Shown: positions 27,201 to 34,215 of the stretch, piece by piece
Layout: every line of letters begins with the position of its first letter
Position numbering within the stretch: the first letter of the stretch is position 1
DNA from: Ahaetulla prasina
Lineage: Eukaryota; Chordata; Lepidosauria; Squamata; Colubridae
Assembly (NCBI RefSeq): GCF_028640845.1
Contig: NC_080546.1
Coordinates: forward strand, 52,835,409-52,899,408
Reading direction: 5' to 3'
Length of the DNA stretch: 64,000 bases
The notes under the pieces: model-generated
Told to the model about the DNA's origin: nothing
Database searches by the model: none
What the model saw: only the letters and a program-made list of their open reading frames with translations
Translations under genes and position numbers: made by a program

Positions 27201-30200
27201 GAGGAAAAAATCAGCTATGTAACACTATGGAATTTAATCACAGGAAAGGTATAATTTCTGCAATACTTGGGCAAAAACAAAATTTTGTTGTAGTGTGGTT
27301 TCCAAATCAAACAATGATAAACAATCTAAGCTCTCTGCAAATAATTTGTGAACTAACATGATTTATCTTATCACTCCCTTTCACATTTCCATTTGTTAGT
27401 TTAAGATTATTCCTAATTTTGGAATGTTTGTTTTGGGTTATTCTATCATCAAACTATTCCTTCTATAATCCAAATTACCCAGATCTACTACAATACATCT
27501 TTTTTGCAAGAATGTCCAAAAACATCTTTTTTATATGTTCAAGAACAGGAGCTAAATAAGTCTTTATTTTGCATTTTGAGGCACATGGAAGGGATAAAAT
27601 AGGTAGCATAGTCTTAATGTTGCAGATGACAGATATCTTTTATTCCCTAAAAATCTCAAACCTCCTTCTTAAGAGGGTCCTGGCCCTGCCCAGTTTTGAA
27701 GTGTGGCTCTTGACATTTGGGCATTTTACTTCAGCCATTATTCCTTCATTCCTTGCCTTTCCACAATACAGCCAAGTTCTGAAAGAACAAGGATGAACAG
27801 GAAAACATTTCCTGCAGTTATATACCTGCAAACCTATATATCTATAGTTTGCATGTAAAGTTACCCATAACCAATTTACTCAATTTATTTTTCTCCATTA
27901 TAAAAATATAGGTTAGAAAAAGATTAAAAAATGAGCCTAATGTCTGCTGTACAGCCATTACTGCAGATGGCAGTAGGATCATTTTCGGAGTGATGGTGGA
28001 TAATCTGTAAGTAAATAACTAAAGTTTATAGTTATTACTAGAAAGAATTGTGTGTGCCCAATAAATTGCTTGGTTGCATACCACAAAGATACTGAAGCAA
28101 GATGAGAATATCGGTAGTCCTCAACTTACAGTCACAAAATTTATATTGTTAAGGGAGAAATTTATTAAATGAGTTTTGCCCCATTTTACGACCTTGACAC
28201 ATTTGTGAAGTGAATCACTGCAGTTCCTAAAGGTCACAAAAAGGGATAAAATGACTCCAGGATACTACAACCATCTTAAATATGAGTCAGTTGTCAAGCT
28301 TCTGAATGTAAATCACATGTCTATGGGGATGCTGCAATGGTCATATGTGTGAAAAATGGTCATGTCACTTTTTTCAGTGCCACTGTAACTTCAAACAGTC
28401 ACTAAATGAACTGTTGTAAGTCAAGAACTACCTGTATATATATATATATATATAGTCTTCAGCTTAAGACAATTGACTCCAAAATTTCTGTTGCCAATTT
28501 TTAAGTGAGTTTTGCCCTATTTTACAATCTTTGTTATTAGCAAAGTTGTTATTAGCAAAGTTGTTATTAGCAACACAATTGTTAAATGAATCTGACTTTC
28601 CCATCAACTTTACTTGTCAGGTCATAAAAGAGGATCACATGCTGCAACAATTTTAAGTGTGAAATGTTATAAGTCACTTTTTTCAGTGTTGTAATGTTGA
28701 ATGATCACTAAATGAATAATTTTAAGTCAAGGACTACCTGTAACTGTAGACATTTATGTGGAATATTAAAATTATACAATATTTTATAACAATTCAAGAG
28801 AAAGTTGGATATTTTTATTACATACAGAAAATGCCAAAGATTGAAAAGATAAATGCAACTATTCCTTGAACCCATTTGGAAGATGCCTGGTTACAGTCTG
28901 CAAATACCACAGCTTAAAGCTTCTTAGTAATCAGTTAATATCTAGTGAGATATTTTTGCATTTAGATACATAGGCATTTATTCATAATAATCAGAAACAA
29001 CTTGAGGTAGCTTTGAGAAGTTATATATTCCAAATGCAACTTCCCTATCCACTAATGTAAAAGAAGTTGATGTATCACAGACCTCTTCAAACTTCCATAA
29101 ATGTTAAAAGCTATTAATTATTAAACTTAGCATACCACCAAAAATAATATAACAGGCACTAGATATTTTTATGTAAATATGCAAAATGAATCCAACTATA
29201 TAATTAAGATGTACTGCTTTTACAAAAAACAGAAGTTATCTAAATAGTCTGGTATAAATCAATTCAGACAGTGGAGTGATTCGAAGTTTTGCCAAAGTTA
29301 ATGATAGCAAAAGCACTTAGATTTATATACCACTTCATAGTGCTTTACTGCACTCTCAAGTGGTTTCCAGAATCATCATTTGGCACCCAACAATCTGGAT
29401 CCTCTTTTTACCAACCTTGGAAGAATGAAAAGATGGGTTAATATCTAACAAAATATGATGCTATATACAAAATAATTATTAAACAAGTTGTTTCTCAGAT
29501 TACAATATGCTATTTTCTGATTCCGAATACAAAATAGTAGGTAAGGTTGAACTAAATGCTAAGTTTGTTAATTATATCTATAATATTATGAATTCTAAAT
29601 AATGTCCAAACTGATACATTTTTTGTGGTTTATAGGATTAAAATTTGGGATCCATTTAAGCATAAACACAAATTAATGCAAGGTTATGAAGGTCTTGATA
29701 TGACTGTGAATAGCAAATTGCACATATTAGATGGAACAAAGGCAATTCTACTTGCAGGTTTGTTCATAATTTCTTTTGTAGGTTAAAAAAATGTGTTCCA
29801 AGACCTATGTTCTTTTTATTTTTAATATTATAACCTGTTATTTATATCTACCAGAGATGCACTTCTCCCCACCCCAAAAGAGAGTGGAAATGTTGGTGCA
29901 TGTTATGCACCGAATACAGCCATTTTTGGCCTCCAGAAACCCTGCCCCGCACGTCCAAATACAGCCCCATTTTTCGCAAAAATGGATGCACGGAGGGTTT
30001 GGGAGGCCTGCAGAGTGCTCCTGGGGGCTGGGGAGGGCAAAAATGGGATGCATGGGGGGTTTGGGAGGCAAAAAACGGGATGTAGAGAGGGTTTGGAAAG
30101 CCTGCATAAAACATGTTATTCATTCAATGCTGAAAATTCTGGCACCACAGAGATGCATGCAGTTTATAGACTGCAAGTTGTATGCCCCTATCCTCAATCT

Positions 30201-31284
30201 TGGGTACTGTTTTTTTTCTAAAATTTTGTCTTAGATTACCATTGTTAACAGAACAGACTTTATGGCTCAGCTTGCTGTTAAAATACATTTATTAATAAAT
30301 TCTAATCAATAAAATACTGTTTAGTACTATGTCTACAGTGGTTAAAGAAAGAAAAGATGATTCAGTATACAGGGTGCTGCATGTGTCAGCAACTCTTTAA
30401 TTCAACGGATTTTTTCCTGAAAAAAAATTAAAACTGTGTAAGCCTAGGAAAGGTAATTGCAAATTGTGTGACATAAACTTTCCCATGTGTTCTGAATTAT
30501 CCTCTTCCTCTTTGAATCAGAGTGATACATCACCTCAGTATTCAGATGCAATCCAGACATTACACAATTTAATATCCATTCATTTTGGCTATACAATGGC
30601 TATACAGTGCTATAGTTTAGCAAAGTTTAAGCCAAGCCAAACAAATTCCACAAGAACTTTGCATAACATTATATTTGCGTAACAAAGAAGCATAAGCGTC
30701 AGTAAAAATGTTAGCAAATCGAATATAAAACAGATTTAAAAAATACTTTTTGATACTTATGTGTCTATGTATAAATTAGTCACAATTCTTAATAACCAGA
30801 ATATTTCTGAAGAATAAAAGTGGCAGACGTAACTATAGCAGTACCAAAAAATAACCAAAAATGTCTTATTCCATTATTAATTTCAGAATGTTATATTCTA
30901 TTCTATTTACCACCAATAAATTATACCAAATATTTTTTAATCTTACTGCTATGGATTAACCAACACAAGAGAGTTGTTATTAAGATGAAGGACGTTTCCA
31001 AGCCAAACTAAATGTAGTAACATGCATTTGTCTCTCCCACTTTAGGTGAGGTCAGTTTCTGGGATTTGGAGAATGGCACAGTTATATCCATCTTTACATT
31101 TGATAGCAAAATCTCTTGCATGACTGTTGCCTGTGACAAAAAGACAGTTCTTTTAGGGTTGAGCAACAGCTCTACTCTTACCACTTTAAAAATGATGAGC
31201 ATAAACACTGCTGAAAATTCAATAGGAAAAGATTTTTTTGGAGAAGACTCATCAAGCAGTGAAGAAGAACATGAAAATATTTAA
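374..31284 (+). CDS. NACHT and WD40-repeat protein (NWD1/NWD2-like), 5'-partial, 21 exons
   Basis: Twenty-one exons, each with AG/GT borders, join without a phase break into 4221 nt (1406 residues plus stop). In-window residues 1-84 precede the ATPase. The P-loop GVAGSGKS is at about 114-121 and a Walker B-like [11 protein letters not shown] at about 200-210. The helical post-NACHT region is residues 249-590. From about residue 632 to the end there are many degenerate WD40 blades, for example ending in KMWDL, KIWDL, VSWNL, RSWNL, AVWNI, VTWNL, TLWNL, KIWDP and SFWDL. A lysine-rich stretch lies near 1145-1165 and an acidic serine/glutamate tail ends the protein. NACHT-WD proteins are STAND NTPases, usually cytosolic scaffolds or sensors that oligomerise on nucleotide binding; the role of this one is not known. 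Human NWD1 and NWD2 are roughly 1560 and 1740 residues (from memory), so some 150-350 N-terminal residues, probably with a DUF4062-type domain, lie before the window. Whether it is NWD1, NWD2 or a third paralogue cannot be settled here. Confidence 0.9.
1203..1313 (+). CDS. NACHT-WD gene, visible exon 2
   Basis: The acceptor is tttgaccag and the donor CCTT/gtaagt. It codes a charged helix ([15 protein letters not shown]) and is in phase with both neighbours. Confidence 0.8.
2805..2963 (+). CDS. NACHT-WD gene, visible exon 3 (P-loop)
   Basis: It contains the Walker A motif GVAGSGKS at 2893-2916, preceded by the hydrophobic strand VTVVC. The acceptor is actgcaaatag and the donor CTGG/gtaaga. 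Confidence 0.9.
3745..3868 (+). CDS. NACHT-WD gene, visible exon 4
   Basis: It codes [20 protein letters not shown], the NACHT strand/helix following Walker A that is characteristic of NWD-type proteins. The acceptor is tgatgcag and the donor CTGAG/gtatta. Confidence 0.88.
4592..4801 (+). CDS. NACHT-WD gene, visible exon 5 (Walker B)
   Basis: Seventy codons, phase 0 at both ends. The Walker B-like motif [11 protein letters not shown] is at 4655-4687, followed by the strand NVHFIVSTC, in the position of sensor 1. Confidence 0.9.
4897..5005. repeat. Inverted repeat: 44-nt arms around a 21-nt loop
   Basis: The arms at 4897-4940 and 4962-5005 are reverse complements with three mismatches. The loop contains the start of a hAT-type MITE terminus (ttcccaacccctgg). 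It lies in the intron after the Walker B exon. Confidence 0.85.
4939..5206. mobile_element. hAT-type MITE remnant (CAGGGGTTCCCAAC termini)
   Basis: The left end caggggttcccaacccctgg and the right end aaaggttggggactgctgcc are imperfect inverted termini of the type shared by non-autonomous hAT elements. The interior is GC-rich with degenerate tggtgggctggcacg units. Confidence 0.55.
5259..5392 (+). mobile_element. tRNA-derived squamate SINE, 3' part, with CR1/L2-like tail
   Basis: It has the SINE body (gacccagattgttgggggca) followed by the tail gccgccctgagtcttcgg...gggatataaatg and an A-rich end. The reverse complement of the same family is at 32097-32285. Confidence 0.75.
5565..6445 (+). CDS. 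NACHT-WD gene, visible exon 6 (post-NACHT helical region)
   Basis: The largest exon, 881 nt. It begins with the end of the NACHT fold ([17 protein letters not shown]), then codes helical and winged-helix-like sequence including [20 protein letters not shown]. The donor is GACAG/gtcagt. Confidence 0.9.
6997..7136 (+). CDS. NACHT-WD gene, visible exon 7
   Basis: It codes a helical linker ([18 protein letters not shown]...[12 protein letters not shown]) before the WD40 region. The acceptor is ccccaacag and the donor CACCAG/gtagag. Confidence 0.85.
8002..8130 (+). CDS. NACHT-WD gene, visible exon 8
   Basis: It codes the entry to the beta-propeller ([21 protein letters not shown]) and splices to form [11 protein letters not shown], the usual start of the first WD40 blade. 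The donor is GAAAG/gtgaca. Confidence 0.8.
9671..10530. repeat. Pair of about 110-bp direct repeats flanking WD40 exon 9
   Basis: Sequence at 9671-9779 recurs, diverged, at 10416-10530. Shared blocks include gattttgttagcat, gttgtgcaaacacattaaat and catgtcaagat. The copies sit in the introns either side of the exon at 9969-10300. They could be copies of one old repeat or the edges of an ancient local duplication. Confidence 0.7.
9969..10300 (+). CDS. NACHT-WD gene, visible exon 9 (WD40 blades)
   Basis: It codes two clear WD40 blades, ending in ILKMWDL and TIKIWDL, and the start of a third. The acceptor is atctgtag and the donor TTCAG/gtgagt. Confidence 0.92.
10918..11022 (-). mobile_element. 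tRNA-derived SINE fragment
   Basis: On the minus strand it reads agagccagtttggtgtgg, then a B box-like stretch, then a gccagttgggtgac motif. It is the same family as the SINE at 50487. Confidence 0.7.
11347..11480 (+). CDS. NACHT-WD gene, visible exon 10
   Basis: It continues the propeller ([20 protein letters not shown]). The acceptor is atgtttcag and the donor TATAG/gttagt. Confidence 0.85.
11715..12149 (+). other. 144-codon intronic open reading frame, unidentified
   Basis: It lies between exons 10 and 11 of the NACHT-WD gene and is read from a GTG. I recognise no domain. A perfect 12-bp palindrome (11851-11862 with 11869-11880, 6-nt loop) sits in it. The C-terminal third is hydrophobic and AT-driven. 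The neighbouring exons already join in phase without it, so it is probably chance or a relic. Confidence 0.2.
12245..12373 (+). CDS. NACHT-WD gene, visible exon 11
   Basis: It codes [18 protein letters not shown] and a blade strand ([12 protein letters not shown]). It follows a strong polypyrimidine tract ending in tttgcag; the donor is TTCAG/gtagta. Confidence 0.85.
12515..12967 (+). mobile_element. CR1/L2-like LINE, 5'-truncated 3' end
   Basis: It codes the very end of the ORF ([18 protein letters not shown] ... [10 protein letters not shown]), then a 3' UTR ending in ccgccctgagtccttagg...gggcggtatataaat and an (AATA)n tail. It is the same family as the LINE at 51658-54347. Confidence 0.88.
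13533..13780 (+). CDS. NACHT-WD gene, visible exon 12
   Basis: A WD40 blade containing [15 protein letters not shown] and ending with EIVSWNLES. The acceptor is tgttatag and the donor TGATG/gtaagt. Confidence 0.88.
14289..14457 (+). CDS. NACHT-WD gene, visible exon 13
   Basis: A WD40 blade [16 protein letters not shown] followed by a lysine/asparagine linker. The acceptor is tctgtag and the donor CCCAG/gtaatc. Confidence 0.88.
15754..15955 (+). CDS. NACHT-WD gene, visible exon 14
   Basis: A WD40 blade [17 protein letters not shown], then [19 protein letters not shown]. The acceptor is ttccaaag and the donor TCCAG/gtaccg. Confidence 0.88.
16147..16178. repeat. (TA)n(TG)n microsatellite
   Basis: A compound dinucleotide run, (ta) then (tg), in the intron between exons 14 and 15. 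Confidence 0.9.
16333..16463 (+). CDS. NACHT-WD gene, visible exon 15
   Basis: Propeller sequence [19 protein letters not shown] and [10 protein letters not shown]. The acceptor is taattccag and the donor GAACAG/gtaaca. Confidence 0.85.
16503..16612. mobile_element. CAGGTAGTCCT-family MITE, partial
   Basis: It starts with acaggtagtccttatttgg and continues with diverged family sequence. Other members are at 24400, 28111, 28456, 42831 and 49481. Confidence 0.6.
17065..17228 (+). CDS. NACHT-WD gene, visible exon 16
   Basis: Blade end [11 protein letters not shown], then a basic low-complexity linker. The acceptor is gtattttcag and the donor AACAG/gtttca. Confidence 0.82.
18505..19300 (+). mobile_element. 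LINE ORF fragment split by a 494-bp insertion
   Basis: 18505-18600 and 19109-19276 read as one LINE reverse-transcriptase C-terminal segment (about [13 protein letters not shown], then [18 protein letters not shown]) once the insertion and one copy of its target duplication are ignored. It is the same family as the fragment at 62390. Confidence 0.75.
18601..19094 (+). mobile_element. Palindromic 494-bp element with internal Pol III-like box, 14-bp target duplication
   Basis: Its ends are perfect inverted repeats (aaggtaaaggttcccct / aggggaacctttacctt). Homology extends to about 160 bp arms (18601-18760 and 18935-19094). Identical 14-bp flanks, aattatctggttta, lie at 18587-18600 and 19095-19108. 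The centre holds a tRNA-like segment with the B box ggttcgaatcc at 18802-18812. A 14-bp duplication suggests LINE-mediated (SINE-like) insertion rather than cut-and-paste, despite the inverted termini. Confidence 0.8.
20110..20264 (+). CDS. NACHT-WD gene, visible exon 17 (lysine-rich linker)
   Basis: It codes a lysine-rich run ([20 protein letters not shown]) that probably forms a charged helix or coiled coil between propeller blades. The acceptor is ttctcttag and the donor GAGAAG/gtgagt. It precedes a 6.8 kb intron full of transposons. Confidence 0.82.
20505..20549. repeat. (CATA)n(TA)n microsatellite
   Basis: A run of catacata repeats passes into tatata and abuts the outer end of the left Penelope copy. 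Confidence 0.9.
20629..20710. repeat. (TA)n microsatellite
   Basis: About 80 bp of pure TA splits two copies of the Penelope terminal sequence. Confidence 0.95.
20761..20791 (-). ncRNA. Hammerhead-like core, left Penelope copy (degenerate stem II)
   Basis: On the minus strand: CTGAAGA, then GACGAATGAGACTTC, then GAAACGTC. This fits CUGANGA...GAAA...GUC, but stem II is cut to three pairs because three bases present in the right copy are missing. Confidence 0.4.
21253..22416 (-). pseudogene. Penelope RT/GIY-YIG open reading frame (387 codons), broken upstream
   Basis: A long open frame covers RT motifs A to C and the GIY-YIG nuclease. The N-terminal RT part is in another frame. Penelope RTs prime from target nicks made by the GIY-YIG domain. 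Confidence 0.9.
22832..22863. repeat. 10-bp inverted repeat at the junction of the two Penelope copies
   Basis: ctggtaagat (22832-22841) and atcttaccag (22854-22863) are exact reverse complements across the point where the opposed copies meet. Confidence 0.9.
22853..24146 (+). mobile_element. Penelope-like retroelement, right copy, head-to-head with the left
   Basis: It starts inside the RT, after the YVDD region ([12 protein letters not shown]), and runs through the linker and GIY-YIG domain (open 22798-23391, then a frameshift in KKRNQLL), then the 3' region to cctcagaaaacaaa. It mirrors 21960-20550 of the left copy with small indels. It is followed by (TA)n. Confidence 0.92.
24024..24057 (+). 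ncRNA. Candidate hammerhead ribozyme core, right Penelope copy
   Basis: CTGAAGA (24024-24030) matches the CUGANGA core. A perfect 6-bp stem II follows (GACGAA 24032-24037 with TTCGTC 24044-24049, 6-nt loop), then GAAA (24050-24053) and ACGTC. The palindromic ACGT would serve as stem III only in a dimer, as in double hammerheads, with cleavage after GTC. Stem I is weak (two clear pairs). Hammerheads are known from Penelope terminal repeats. Confidence 0.5.
24147..24220. repeat. (TA)n microsatellite
   Basis: A TA run at the outer end of the right Penelope copy, mirroring that on the left. Confidence 0.95.
24400..25051. mobile_element. CAGGTAGTCC-family MITE, long diverged copy
   Basis: It is bounded by acaggtagtcca and gggctacctgta. 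The interior has family sequence such as tcacatgatcat and gcttagtgatgaaaattcc. The copy is unusually long and may contain an insertion. Confidence 0.6.
25306..26826 (+). mobile_element. Tc1/mariner transposon, inactive
   Basis: A TA target lies on both sides (25304-25305, 26827-26828). About 90-bp inverted repeats start gagtactgtgcagaag and, on the other strand, caatactgtgcaaaag. Transposase remnants include the catalytic-region motif QQDNGPKH and [10 protein letters not shown] (26235-26498) and an N-terminal piece at 25888-26097. In-frame stops and frameshifts kill it. Confidence 0.92.
27042..27248 (+). CDS. NACHT-WD gene, visible exon 18
   Basis: Sixty-nine codons, phase 0 at both ends, ending in the blade [13 protein letters not shown]. 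The acceptor is tcttttcacag and the donor GGAAAG/gtataa. Confidence 0.9.
27912..28006 (+). CDS. NACHT-WD gene, visible exon 19
   Basis: A short exon coding [20 protein letters not shown], the inner strands of a WD40 blade. The acceptor is aaaatatag and the donor AATCT/gtaagt. Confidence 0.88.
28111..28435. mobile_element. CAGGTAGTCCT-family MITE, near full length
   Basis: The ends are cggtagtcctcaactta and aagtcaagaactacctgta. The interior has the family landmarks gttttgccccattttacgacc and tggtcatgtcac. Confidence 0.8.
28436..28455. repeat. (TA)n run between two MITEs
   Basis: A short TA microsatellite between adjacent members of one MITE family. Confidence 0.85.
28456..28742. mobile_element. 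CAGGTAGTCCT-family MITE with internal triplication
   Basis: It starts agtcttcagcttaaga and ends tcaaggactacctgta. It contains three tandem copies of a 15-bp unit, ttgttattagcaaag (28531-28575). Confidence 0.75.
29309..29441 (-). mobile_element. tRNA-derived squamate SINE, 3' half
   Basis: The reverse complement shows the SINE body (gatccagattgttggg) and the tail family with aaagcactatgaagtgg...aagtgctttt, as at 63378. Confidence 0.75.
29636..29757 (+). CDS. NACHT-WD gene, visible exon 20
   Basis: It completes the previous blade with [10 protein letters not shown]. The acceptor is ggtttatag and the donor TGCAG/gtttgt. Confidence 0.88.
29985..30110. repeat. Degenerate G-rich minisatellite
   Basis: About three imperfect units of gggatgcatggggggtttgg / gaggcaaaaa lie in the last intron of the NACHT-WD gene. 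Confidence 0.7.
31046..31284 (+). CDS. NACHT-WD gene, last exon
   Basis: It codes the last blade ([10 protein letters not shown] ... [10 protein letters not shown]) and an acidic tail, [16 protein letters not shown], before TAA at 31282-31284. The acceptor is cactttag. Confidence 0.9.
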
Positions 31285-31300
31285 AAGAGAATTTGAACAA

Positions 31301-31411
31301 AATAAAATCAAGCATAAAAAAATGAAACTTGACATAGTTTAAAAAGCAACTGCACATAATATCTAAAAGAAGACAATAAGCAATTTGCGCATGACATAAA
31401 AAGACAATAAA
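31301..31411 (+). terminator. Candidate poly(A) signals of the NACHT-WD gene
   Basis: AATAAA lies at 31301-31306, only 17 nt after the stop codon, and again at 31406-31411. The second would give a more ordinary 3' UTR length. Which is used cannot be told from sequence. Confidence 0.5.
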
Positions 31412-31969
31412 TACTAATTCTCCTACCTGTAAATTAATTCTCCCTTCTCCCCAATAATTATCTGCAAGTCTAAGGAGGAGAAAGATACAACTGATAATGT
31501 AGAAAAGCAACTGAAGAAAATGAAACTTTGCTGCCACCAGCTTTGCCTTTCCCTTAGCCCCATACAGTATTGTAAAAAATTATGCAAGATAAGAACCTTT
31601 CAGTCTCTACTCCCCATGTAAAAAAGGAGTCAGGAAACTAAAGGAAAATCCCATGACAGAAGCAGCTCTTCACTGAAAGGAATGCAAGGACCACTTTGAC
31701 AAGTCATAAACATAAGAATTACTGAACTCATTACCATTCTGCAGAGAAGGGAGAATGAGAAATCTCCATACATTAAGGATATATTCCATAATTTAGATAC
31801 CTGGATTTTTGGTTTTTTGTGGTGATGGGTTTCTCTAGGATTTGTTGGAGAAGTCTGCTTATTTTAATCTTCCAGTTTTTGAGACATTTTAATTTTAGCC
31901 AAAGCATAGAAACAGGATGAGTAACAATTTAATTATGAAGTTATATTTAGAGAACATTATATATATATA
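31412..31969. other. Intergenic, nothing recognised
   Basis: AT-rich sequence after the NACHT-WD gene. No gene or repeat is recognised. Confidence 0.5.
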
Positions 31970-32096
31970 GCAATAGCAGACCAGTTCACAGTGCTAAGTG
32001 GTTCACAGAGTCAGCATATTTTCCCCAACAATCTGGGCCCTCATTTTATTGACCTCCGAAGGATGGAAGGCCGAGTCAACCTTGAACCTGGTGAGA
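31970..32096 (-). mobile_element. tRNA-derived SINE, inserted next to another SINE
   Basis: The minus-strand body contains gactcggccttccatccttc and ctgggaaaatatgctgac-like sequence; its tail differs from the neighbour at 32097. Confidence 0.7.
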
Positions 32097-32285
32097 TTTG
32101 CATTTATATCCTGCCCTTCTCCGAAGACTCAGGGCGGCTTACACTATGTCAAGCAATAGTCTTCATCCATTTGTATATTACATACAAAGTCAACTTATTG
32201 CCCCCAACAATCTGGGTCCTCATTTGAACTGCCAAATTGCAGTCAGCCAGCAGTCAGCAGAAGTAGCCTGCAGTACTGTACTCCA
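32097..32285 (-). mobile_element. tRNA-derived SINE with CR1/L2-like tail
   Basis: On the minus strand it has a tRNA-like head (cagtactgcaggctacttc ... ggcagttcaaat), the body, then gccgccctgagtcttcgg and ggatataaatgc. It is the full version of the fragment at 5259. Confidence 0.8.
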
Positions 32286-32288
32286 ACC

Positions 32289-32647
32289 CAGGGGTGTCAA
32301 ACTCAATTTCATTGAGGGCTGCATTGAGGGCCACATGTGTTTGACTCGGGGTGGGGGAGGGGCGGAATGGGCATGGCCAGTTCAACAACACGGATGCCTG
32401 TGATGGCCCAAGCACTCTGCCGGAGAAAACAGGCTGAGCTCCATTTTCGGCTGTGATGGCCTCCTGCAACCCTCTGCCAGCAAAAATGGAGCTCGGGAGG
32501 ACCTGCATGCAGCCCTCCCAAGCTCCATTTTTGCTGGCAGGGGCATCACCAGCCAGTCCCTCACTGTTTCCAGGGCGGCACCACAGGCCAGATCTAAGCA
32601 CTCCGCAGGCTGGATCCGGCTTACAGGCCTTGAGTTTGACACCCCTG
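32289..32647. mobile_element. hAT-type MITE (CAGGGGTGTCAAACTC termini)
   Basis: The ends caggggtgtcaaactcaa and ttgagtttgacacccctg are inverted repeats. The interior holds an inverted pair around tgccagcaaaaatggagct. A second partial right end (ttgagtttgacacccc) follows at about 32667-32684. Confidence 0.85.
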
Positions 32648-32689
32648 CTGGATCCAGCTCATGGGCCTTGAGTTTGACACCCCAGCTAC

Positions 32690-33732
32690 CATGGCTCTTT
32701 TCAATATTATTTTTTCAATTGGAAATAGCCATGCTAAGAAAATTCTTAACATCTCACAACATTATATTGTTGTTTTAGTACATGTATATAATGATTCATC
32801 ATATGAAATGATTCAGGCAACTCTTAGAAAACAAAGATGCATCCAAAACTACTACAGAATACATGCTACTCCTTAATTTTTCCCAAGAATCTCTATTTGC
32901 CATGAAGTAAGTTGAAACTGACAAAAGTAAATGCCATTCACCACGACAGTTCAAACAACGGACACTTTGATGTATGATTTAACGGATTCTTGTAATTACT
33001 AAAACAAGGGTGTCAAGTTTTGGCCAGCAGCAAGCAGAGACTAAACACTGGCTTTGTAGGGAAACATAGACATGTATTCTCTCTGCAAGAGGAAAAGGTG
33101 CCAGTTATTTTTGATATCAACTATAAAACAAGTTAATGATTATACTATTACTATTAGCCCATTTTGTGAGGCAACTTCTTTTAATCATATTAAATATTGC
33201 TCATATTCTTTTTTGTTATATTGAAACATGCAGATATATTTTAGGTATTATATTGTGTGATGCAACAGAATATATGCTGTATAAACTGCAATTTCTGACT
33301 ATTCTTACCTTTAACTTTTTATAAGCTACACGGTTAAATTTGGAGGATTAGAAGGAAATAATACTTCACATTAGAACTCTTTTCATTCTGATGTATAAGA
33401 CTGTTGCAGGCTGTCAATAAGATTTATGGAACCTGAAATGAGTGTGCATTTAACGTACTAACAATTAAGGGTACTAGAAAAACAATACTCATACAAAATG
33501 CTAGTTTCACTCGCATTTTAACAATGTATTATTATTGTTCAAGATGTTGTTCTGTGTTCAAGACACAGAATACATGCATTCCATATTACCATGTCATATC
33601 CTATCTAGAATTTTACTTTTCAATCCGATTCCAAACTAGACACATCCTACAGTATGCTTAACTGTATTTTATATGCCAAAGAGAACGTATTTAAAAAAAT
33701 CCTAACAATCTGTTTATACAAATTAGAAAGAT
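32690..33732. other. Intergenic, nothing recognised
   Basis: AT-rich sequence without recognisable genes or repeats. Confidence 0.5.
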
Positions 33733-34215
33733 ACCGTATTTTTTGGACTATAAGACAGACCTGACTATAAGACGCACCTAAATTTAGAAGAGGAAATAAC
33801 AAAAAAAAGTTTTTGGCCTGCCTTTTTTGGCCCTTTTCCAGTCTTTTATCGGCCTGTTTCCGGGGCTTTTTTGGCCCATTTTCAGGGCCTTTTCTGTCCT
33901 GTTTTCAAGGCTTTTGGGGGGCTGTTCTCAAGGCTTTTTGCAGCCCATTTTGGGGCCTTTTTTTGGCCTGTTTGAGGCTTTTGGGGGGGCCTTTTTTTCC
34001 AAAAGGCCTCAAAAATGGCCCCCCAAAGCCTCAACAACAGGCCAAAAAAAGCCTTGAAAAAAGGCCCGAAAACAGGGCGTGCGGAGGCCAAAAAAAAAAA
34101 AAGGCTGGTGGTTAGGTGGGTCCTTCAGCAATATTCGGTCTATAAGACACACAGACATTTTCGGTCCTTTTTGGGAGACAAAAAAGTGCATCTTACAATC
34201 TGAAAAATGTGGTAC
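33733..34215. mobile_element. MITE with TACCGTATTTTTTGGACTAT termini and low-complexity core
   Basis: The left end accgtattttttggactat is mirrored by the right-hand ctgaaaaatgtggta. Both flanks contain the ctataagac motif. The core (33815-34100) is a run of cttttttggcc / aggccaaaaaa units forming an inverted array. Confidence 0.75.

Noticed and set aside
28531..28575. Short regular repeats resembling a CRISPR array
   Set aside because: Three contiguous 15-bp units without spacers, in a vertebrate intron.
29838..30234. Overlapping frames on both strands
   Set aside because: They come from a G-rich degenerate minisatellite; no domain is seen.
33813..34115. 100-codon frame rich in FGPF and LL
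   Set aside because: It arises from the low-complexity core of a MITE.
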